Source: Macrotis lagotis
Lineage: Eukaryota > Chordata > Mammalia > Peramelemorphia > Peramelidae
Reading direction: 5' to 3'
DNA: 64,000 nucleotides
Assembly: GCF_037893015.1 (NCBI RefSeq)
Contig: NC_133661.1
Span: 182,940,508-183,004,507, forward strand
Of the stretch, positions 57,570 through 64,000 are shown in pieces. Under the pieces are notes generated by a model. The model had not been told where the DNA came from and made no database searches. It saw only the letters and a list, made by a program, of their open reading frames with translations. The stretch's first letter is position 1. Each line of letters begins with the position of its first letter. The position numbers were made by a program, and so were the translations under genes.

Positions 57570-58505
57570 TCAGACCTGAGAGATCCACTTGCCCACCTTT
57601 TCCTTAATCACTAGCTTCACTTGTTTGTTCCTCAGGGTGTAGATGAAAGGGTTGAGCATTGGGGTTACCACAGTGATGAGGAGGGCCACCACCTTGTTTA
57701 GGTTCTCTCCCTCACTGCCCTTCCCTGCCCTGACATACATAAAAATGCAGCTGCCATAAAAAAGTGATACTACAATAATGTGAGAGGAACAAGTGGAAAA
57801 GGCTTTCTGTCTCTCCTTGGCTGAGGGGATGTGCAAGATTGTGTATAGAATATGACCATAACACGGGGCAGTGACAGATAAAGTACCCAGCAGACTAATA
57901 TTGGCCACAACAAAGCCTATCAATTCCACAAGGCTTGTGTCTGCACATACTAGTTCTAACAATGGGAAATTATCACAGAAAAAGTGATTGATGACATTGG
58001 GGCCACAGAAAGGCTGCTGAAATGTGATGCCACTAGGTATAATGATGAGAAGGAAGCCTCCCACCCATGAGGACAGCACCAGCTGTACACAGACCCTTTT
58101 GCTCATGATAGTGGCATAACGTAAGGGGTTACAGATTGCCACATATCGATCAAAGGACATTACAGCCAGGAGAAGAAATTCTGTAGTTCCTAGGAAGAAG
58201 TAAAGAAAACCCTGCAGGAAGCATCCCAATAAGGAGATGGTCTTGTTTCCTGTTAGGATGTTGTTCAGCATCTTGGGAAAGATAATAGAAGTGAACCAGA
58301 TCTCCAGAACAGCAAAGTTTCTTAAGAAGTAGTACATGGGGGTATATAGACGTCTATCCATCAGGGTGACGACAATGATGAGGAGGTTCCCTAGCAGGGT
58401 GATGAGGTAGGTAAGAAGGAGCACCACGAAGATTGGTATCTGGAATTCACAGTCATCTGTGAGTCCCAGAAGAATGATCTCAGTGATAGTGGTGCTGTTC
58501 CCCAT
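57570..58505 (-). CDS. Olfactory receptor C, OR6C-like, intact; best functional candidate
   Basis: A 311-residue class II odorant receptor; role as for OR B. Starts [18 protein letters not shown] with the NST site at residues 3-5. GN lies at 39-40 in TM1, [18 protein letters not shown] at 56-73, the conserved Cys at 95 pairs with an ECL2 Cys ([12 protein letters not shown], 167-178), [15 protein letters not shown] at 116-130, [17 protein letters not shown] at 226-242, and [16 protein letters not shown] at 282-297. No disabling change is seen. It is the only one of the three with both a normal ATG and the upstream splice acceptor ('tttccctgctcccaacatag' before AACATG). Residues 77-260 or so are nearly identical to OR A. 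The OR6C-like label rests on remembered family wording (LLGLTD, LRNF..LEI.FTS, FLG.TEF.LLA.MS.DRYVAIC, TLRNQQVK-type end). Confidence 0.95.
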   Translation of the reverse strand: MGNSTTITEIILLGLTDDCEFQIPIFVVLLLTYLITLLGNLLIIVVTLMDRRLYTPMYYFLRNFAVLEIWFTSIIFPKMLNNILTGNKTISLLGCFLQGFLYFFLGTTEFLLLAVMSFDRYVAICNPLRYATIMSKRVCVQLVLSSWVGGFLLIIIPSGITFQQPFCGPNVINHFFCDNFPLLELVCADTSLVELIGFVVANISLLGTLSVTAPCYGHILYTILHIPSAKERQKAFSTCSSHIIVVSLFYGSCIFMYVRAGKGSEGENLNKVVALLITVVTPMLNPFIYTLRNKQVKLVIKEKVGKWISQV

Positions 58506-58508
58506 GTT

Positions 58509-58510
58509 CT
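58509..58510 (-). other. Candidate 3' splice site before OR C coding exon
   Basis: The pyrimidine-rich tract 'tttccctgctcccaacatag' ends in AG four bases before the ATG. Paired with the candidate donor at 60885-60886 it gives an intron of about 2.38 kb. Confidence 0.5.
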
Positions 58511-58628
58511 ATGTTGGGAGCAGGGAAACATGGCATTCATTAGAAAATCTATGAGGTTCTGGGATCACATTTGTTATAAAATTGCAGGGAACCGGAGATT
58601 AATGAAGCTTTTCAGGCTGAAGAATTCC

Positions 58629-58634
58629 GTGTCT

Positions 58635-58666
<32 letters not shown>

Positions 58667-58690
58667 GCATGTTTGCGTGCGTGTGTGTGT
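58629..58690 (+). repeat. (TG)n microsatellite upstream of OR C
   Basis: TG run with TTTG, CATG and CG interruptions, about 125 bp upstream of the start codon, in the same place as the run upstream of OR A. Confidence 0.97.
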
Positions 58691-60234
58691 AAAGCAGTAT
58701 TCTCCATCTCACCTTTCACCTCTCCCATCTTCTAGACCTCTCATTCAAGTCTGTGACATATATGGACATTTTCCTAGAGTGGGTACCTCATGGATCTTAC
58801 TGTTAGAGCATCAGTGTTGACTTGTATAATCTCAGAGGATTTTGCTCTTCATTCTGAAGGAAATTGAGGAAAAATATATGGTTAGATTTGAAGATCTCTT
58901 TGACAAACAAAAAGCATGGGAAGAGACTTGTGGTAGGCAGACCAGCTACTGGGCTACTAGGAAAATACTTTGTTTGATGCATATTTATATGAAATGTTAT
59001 TTACTTGGCATGTATTGCATTTGAAGTAATTTGTATAATATCTCTATACCTAAAAATCTAAGAGTATTACATAAATAATAAATAGCAATCATACCAGGGA
59101 AATAAGTAAACTATTGAAGTATTAAATAGAAGCAGGGGAATAATAGTCAAATAATTTTTCAAAGTCTGTTTCAGAGAAAATATGGTTAAATTTCTTATTT
59201 TATTATTCTAGGAGTGACATTGATTAATGATTTTTTACATACTGGTAGACCAGTTGGTAGATCTGACTCCTGTAATCATCAAGTTTGAGGTTGAGGTCAA
59301 CCTCCTCAGAAGGGTATCTAGATTTTCAACAGGAATAAAATTTAGTGTCACTAGAATCAACTAGAGAAGTGGTCAGGTTAATTAAGAATATATAAGATAC
59401 TTCATTAGTGAAACATGTGCCCCTTTATGATGATGAGAATATGAGTTGCATTTGATTGTGACTAGAAACAGACCTTAGATTCCTAGAGAAATATAAGCTA
59501 ACTGCAAATCAGGATCCTAGAGTTCTTGAAAGGAAAGCACTCAAGAAAGAGATCTGAGAGAACAATAGTTCTCAAAATATCCTTTTTCATTCTTTTATTC
59601 ACAATAAAAATAATGATGACATCTCAGCATTTTACATTGGTCTGAAAGACAAAAGGAGTACCAGTTGATAATCAGTTTAGTTCTTTCCATTTTACTCAGA
59701 AATAAATTGGGTGAAACTAGTTATGAAGAAACAATTTTGTAAGAGTTTACCTGACTGGGAAGGAGAGATTGAACATCCCAGGAATTCTTGGCATTCTTCC
59801 TTTTTCCCAGGACTGTGACTGACAGCAGGTGCAGAGGTTCTGGTTGCTCAATGGGATGTTGCTGAAAAGGAGGAAATTCTTCTCTTCTCTTAGTCTAAAA
59901 ATGTAGCTTTGATTTCATACAGAATTGTGTGAGAATGGAGTATACAGACTGTGGAAATCTCTCGGAGATGCCCAGCCTCAGTGACCTTACCCCTTCCTAC
60001 CTTAAGGCATGTTTCATGCTGAGTCTGTATAGTTCAATTATATATGGAGAAACTATGCGTTTACTTTTCTGTGTTATAAAACTCAAGGATTTTACTTAAA
60101 CCTGATATTGTCAGCATTTTTCAGTTATTCAAATGTGACTATGATATAGTGTAAAGACTGAAGAATCTTTACAGAGCAATCCATACAAATTTCCTTGATA
60201 ATCAACAAATTTGCTAGTAATTATAATAATTTTA

Positions 60235-60460
60235 GCTGAAGTTTATCTAGTGCTTTAAAATTTATAATAATAAATTACAAATGTTATTTAATTTCATTCT
60301 CACAATTACCCTGGAAAGGAAGTGCTATAGTTATCTTCATTTGACAGATGAGGAAAATAAGACAGAAATTAAGTGACTTGCCCAGAGCCACTCAGGTAAT
60401 AAATATCTGAGGTAGGATTTGAAGTCTGGTCTTCATGACTCCTGGACCAGGCTGTATACC
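60235..60460 (-). repeat. MIR element shared by all three duplicons (C copy)
   Basis: 'cacaattaccctggaaagga', 'tttgacagatgaggaaaata', 'attaagtgacttgcccagag' and 'ggtaggatttgaagtctggt'. Counterpart of 32570-32790 in A and 48595-48790 in B. Confidence 0.85.
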
Positions 60461-60884
60461 TTTCTAGACACCAGACTACAAGACAGATCTATGGTCACTA
60501 AGTAATCCAGGTGTTGCTCCTTATTCCATTAAAATGTACATAAAATCCAAAGGACAAATGTAAAGGATACTTCTAGATTTCTTCTATTACTGATGGTTAT
60601 TAAGCATTGTACTCAGAGAACTGAAGGAGATGTCTGATTCTTGTTGCCAACACCGAGAGCTAATATGTGATTTGATAAAATCAAATTGTGTTCTTTCCTC
60701 ATATCTAGTTTTCATGCCTCTCCACTGGGTAAATTTCCAGCATCACCATCCTCAGCTTCATGTGTGGCCACTTAATTATAATTACAAGCTACAAATAAAT
60801 TTATATCAAAGGAAATATAATCTCTGGATCCCTTCTGTCAGCCAGATTCATCATAGTATCACCCCCTAGTCCTGTCTTCTAAGT

Positions 60885-60886
60885 AC
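60885..60886 (-). other. Candidate 5' splice site of OR C upstream exon
   Basis: Minus strand AAGAAG|GTACTTAG, collinear with the candidate donors of A and B. Confidence 0.45.
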
Positions 60887-61158
60887 CTTCTTGTGGCAAG
60901 AGTAGAAGCTTTGTGTAGAAATGGATAGGAAGAGCAAACATGTTCCTTATTGGAAATAAATCCTTCTTCTTTCCCTCCTGGGTCACAGGGTGACTGGTTG
61001 GTGGAGGTTCATTTAATATATCCCTAGGTGGACCCCTGGGGGCTTATTGATAAATGACTCTTTTACGGGGTTGAGGTGTGCACATAGGGTTTTGTGTATG
61101 AGATATTTGTGGAATATGCAGTCTGTGGAGCAAATAAGAGTCTTTGGGATGCTACTTT

Positions 61159-61172
61159 GTATCCATAGAAAC
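61159..61172. promoter_or_regulatory. Decayed X-box-like palindrome upstream of OR C
   Basis: GTATCCATAGAAAC. Two changes break the palindrome kept in A and B. The spacing to the O/E site (71 against 70 bp) is kept. Confidence 0.4.
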
Positions 61173-61242
61173 ATTGAATGACATAAACCAAATGTTAACC
61201 CTCCCAAGATTCTCTTCCTTTTTCTTGGTTGATGGGGCTGGG

Positions 61243-61260
61243 CTCCCCAGAGATTCATTA
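61243..61260. promoter_or_regulatory. Candidate OR promoter site: O/E plus homeodomain, OR C
   Basis: CTCCCCAGAGAT followed by TCATTA, identical to A and B although C is otherwise the most diverged duplicon. About 2.7 kb upstream of the OR C start. Confidence 0.6.
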
Positions 61261-62786
61261 TAACTTGATGATAACAAGGACACAGCCTCATTCTAAATCT
61301 CTTGACTTACTTTTTTCAACAATGGGACTAAAAGCTTTCCTTTCTTTGTTTTGGCCAAGATATAAAATTAGTTTTGAGAAAGTTTATTTGTGCAGGTATA
61401 ACATTTGATAATATTTGAAAAGTTTTGAGGAGGAAGATGGGCAGAGAAAATTATGCTCAGGGTCTGACCAGCATGGCCATGATGGGGGCCTGGTGGGCCT
61501 CAGAGGTAAGAGCTCAGTGCATGAGGAAAATGAAGGCCATCAATATTTTTCTTTCTAGGTAAATTTGTATAATCATTCCGATGTGCACAATAACCCTCCA
61601 AAATATTTATTTTTAAAATTTGCAATGTAGTATATAATATTCAGGGTATCCCAAGCTACTAAATCTTAAAACTACCCTAAGGTGGTTTTTTTTTTTTTGC
61701 CATAATCTGCATTAGCTTTTCTTAAAGCAAGACAAGTTTGCATTTGATTCTCAGGCAATTTCATAGACTCCTACTCTAAGACTATGAGAAAAGAAAGTGA
61801 TCTTGGAGATGTAATAATTTAGATGATTGCCTAATACATTTCTTCCTGTTCACATAGAAAAGGTGGAAATGATCATCCTCCTTCTACCAATCCTAGCACT
61901 TCTCTTTGTGGGCCATATGACCTTGGGCAAATGATTTTGAGATCTGAGGGACTTGTTCTTTTTATTTACAAAATGATGATTTATGATGACTAACCACAGG
62001 ATCTTAAAGTGGGAAGTGACTTCTAATCCCATTCCCTTTCCCTCTTAAATCTTCCCAATACATACCCTATATGTAGTCCCACACACTCTCTTTTTTTAAA
62101 ATAAACCAGATTTATTTTGCTTTTATGTAGTGTTCTTTCAGCATGATAAACAATGTAAATCTCAAAAGTGTCATCTCAAAAGCCTGAGGTTTTTGATACA
62201 TACATAAAGAAAAACAACTGTGTAAAAAAAAAAGTGTTCCCATAGTCTTTGAAGTTTCTTTATAATGGGATGATATGCACATGATCTTGCTGCAAACTTG
62301 CCAAAAAGATTTGTAATCCACACATTCTCTTTGCAGACCTTCAGTGATGGTCAACCCCCTGTTTCCGAGTCAGTTTGCTCAGCTGTGGATAGTTCTATGC
62401 TTTAGGAATTTACTCCTGACATTAATACTCAATTTGCCTTTTTGACACTTCTTCCTATTGCTCTTGGTTCTATTTCCTGAGACTAAACAGAAAGAATCTA
62501 ATCCCTCTTCCTTTTGATATTTGAAAAGAACTCTCTTACTCTGTGCTTTCTCTTCTCTGGGTTAATCAGTTTTTTTCAATTAATCCTAATTCAGTTTAGA
62601 CTAAAGACCTTTTATCATCCCCATTGCCTTTTTCTGGATGATCTCTGACTTATCAATGTCCTTTCTGAACCAAAATACCCCATACTGAACATAGGACCTC
62701 TGACCAGGGCAGAGTGCAGAGATTGCATCACCTAATCCTGGAGGCTGTGCCTCTTCCTCCCAGGTTTTCTTCAAGACTCAGCTAGG

Positions 62787-62940
62787 GGGACAGCTAGGTG
62801 GTGCAGTGGGTAGAGCACTGGCCCTGGAGTCAGGAGGACCTGAGTTCAAATCCAGCCTCAGACACTTAATAATTAACTAGCTGTGTGACCTTGGGCAAGT
62901 CACTTGACCTCATTTCCTTAATAAATAAGATTTTAAAAAA
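62787..62940 (+). repeat. Short marsupial SINE, duplicon C only
   Basis: 'gggggacagctaggtggtgc', 'gcactggccctggagtcagg', 'aggacctgagttcaaatcca' and 'ctgtgtgaccttgggcaagt'. Absent from the same place in A. B has a different SINE close by (51242-51413). Confidence 0.92.
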
Positions 62941-62997
62941 CCTTCAAACATATTCAGCTAAGGAGCCATCCTTCATAAATTCTTTCCCACTTTAATC

Positions 62998-63000
<3 letters not shown>

Positions 63001-63041
<41 letters not shown>
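63001..63041 (+). repeat. (TA)n microsatellite
   Basis: About 20 pure TA units. Confidence 0.98.
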
Positions 63042-63044
<3 letters not shown>

Positions 63045-63118
63045 TTATCTTATTTATGCATAGTTGTCTCTTCAGTTAGTATGATTCTTGGGAATACTGC
63101 TTAGCATAGTGCTTCTCA

Positions 63119-63362
63119 CATGTTCTTTTTCAGTCATATCTGACTCTTTGTGATCCCACTTGAGGTTTTCTTGGAAAAGATATTGAATTAGTTGCCATTT
63201 CCTTCTTTAGTTCACTTTACAGATTAGAAAATGAGGCAAACAGGGTAAAATTATTTACTCAAGGTTACACAATTACTGTCTGAGGTCTGATTTAAACCTA
63301 AAACGATGAGTCTTCTTGACTTTAGGACTGGCATTCTATCATCCTCCACACTACCTAGGTGC
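63119..63362 (-). repeat. Long-form marsupial SINE, antisense (duplicon C copy)
   Basis: 'catgttctttttcagtcata', 'ttgaggttttcttggaaaag', 'gttgccatttccttctttag' and 'gtctgaggtctgatttaaac'. Orthologous to 35326-35550 and 51815-52045. Confidence 0.85.
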
Positions 63363-63896
63363 CTAGGCAGTAGTTGACACAATAAATGTTTACTGATTGA
63401 TTGTTGATTGAGTAGAATTATTTGCTTTTTTTCCATTCTTTGTATTCCAAACGCTTAGTGTAGGGCTTGAGAAACAATAGACATAATAAATGCCTCTTAA
63501 CTGATTGCTTGATGTAGCCCAAGACCACAATGCAATTCAATCTTATCGTTAGATTTTTTTTCCCAGGAATATAGCAAAAATGGCTGAGGCATGTTTTAAG
63601 CCACATGAGCCACTCAATCAGATAGACCATCAAGGTCATAGGGAGCTGTTTCCAGAGCTGCAGAGATTATGTCCTCAGAACCTTGTGTCCAATGTGGTTG
63701 GCAAAATGACATGAAGCTGGGGAAAAGGGACAGTGAAGCATGGCTAGAACCCAAATGAAATAGTGGACTAGGAGAGGCTTTCAGCAGTGTTACCAACTGA
63801 CATTGTGAGGGATGGACTTATATGAAGGTTCCTCATCAAAATGTTCTTATACACAAATGATGAGAATTCCTTCAATAAAACTTCTTCATGAATACA

Positions 63897-64000
63897 TTTT
63901 TTTTGCAAGGCAATGGGGTTAAGGGACTTGCCCAAGGTCACACAGTTAGGCAATTATTAAGTGTCTGAGGCTGGTACTCCTGACTTCAGGGCTGGTGTTC
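63897..64000 (-). repeat. Short marsupial SINE, antisense, cut by the window end
   Basis: A T run, then 'tttgcaaggcaatggggtta', 'agggacttgcccaaggtcac', 'attaagtgtctgaggctggt' and 'actcctgacttcagggctgg'. The head lies beyond the window. Confidence 0.92.

Larger units (their letters stand above)
53571..64000. repeat. Duplicon C (OR-bearing tandem duplication unit), continues past the window
   Basis: Collinear with B from about 53.6 kb to at least 63.78 kb, with many small indels. In the DNA around the OR gene C is the outlier: A and B resemble each other more. The OR coding exon breaks that rule (see the gene-conversion finding). Confidence 0.85.

Noticed and set aside
29649-58505. ORs A and C as the most recent duplicate pair
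   Set aside because: Flanking and intergenic DNA groups A with B. The A-C likeness is confined to about 630 bp, so conversion fits better than recent duplication.
1-64000. Endogenous retrovirus or LTR element, tRNA or rRNA genes
   Set aside because: I found no LTR pairs, no gag, pol or env wording and no cloverleaf beyond SINE heads. Solo LTRs of unfamiliar families could still be present unseen.

Overview
This is nuclear DNA from a mammal, almost certainly a marsupial. It is packed with tRNA-headed CORE/MIR-type SINEs whose body reads GGGCAGCTAGGTGGCACAGTGG and whose tail reads CCTTGCAAAAACC followed by A. It also holds marsupial-style L1 pieces and 'half-L1' (HAL1) elements that encode only ORF1. 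The wording of the SINE tail leans towards an Australian marsupial, for example a dasyurid, but I cannot fix the species.

Layout. 1-11.9 kb: intergenic DNA with SINEs and microsatellites and no gene I can support. 11.9-15.4 kb: an old HAL1, split by an antisense L1 3' end, which is itself split by a SINE. 16.6-17.5 kb: nested SINEs. 18.3-19.8 kb: a processed pseudogene of spermidine synthase (SRM) on the minus strand, itself broken by a 182-bp inverted copy of DNA lying 1.8 kb away. 20-29 kb: repeats and gene-free DNA. 29.2-64 kb: three tandem, diverged duplicons (A about 29.2-36.56 kb, B about 41.74-53.57 kb, C about 53.57 kb to the window end). Each carries one minus-strand olfactory receptor (OR) gene of an OR6C-like class II type. 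Between A and B sits a 5.15-kb HAL1 compound (36.58-41.73 kb) bounded by one target-site duplication.

Genes. The only genes with a clear function are the three ORs: A (29649-30578, start codon ATG changed to ATA, probably a pseudogene), B (45719-46660, intact frame) and C (57570-58505, intact frame). About 2.7-3 kb upstream of each coding start, the paralogues share an invariant Olf1/EBF-like site directly abutting a homeodomain-type TCATTA. An X-box-like palindrome lies 70 bp away, and a conserved splice donor follows downstream. This suggests a two-exon model: a 5' non-coding exon, an intron of about 2.4-2.6 kb, then the coding exon.

Most interesting: (1) this shared candidate OR promoter; (2) a gene-conversion tract of about 630 bp that makes ORs A and C about 99% identical although their flanks are not; (3) three ungapped, locally sourced sequence copies of 63, 182 and 188 bp, two of them inverted, that look like templated insertions; (4) a HAL1 lineage whose 3'UTR carries three antisense SINE-derived blocks.
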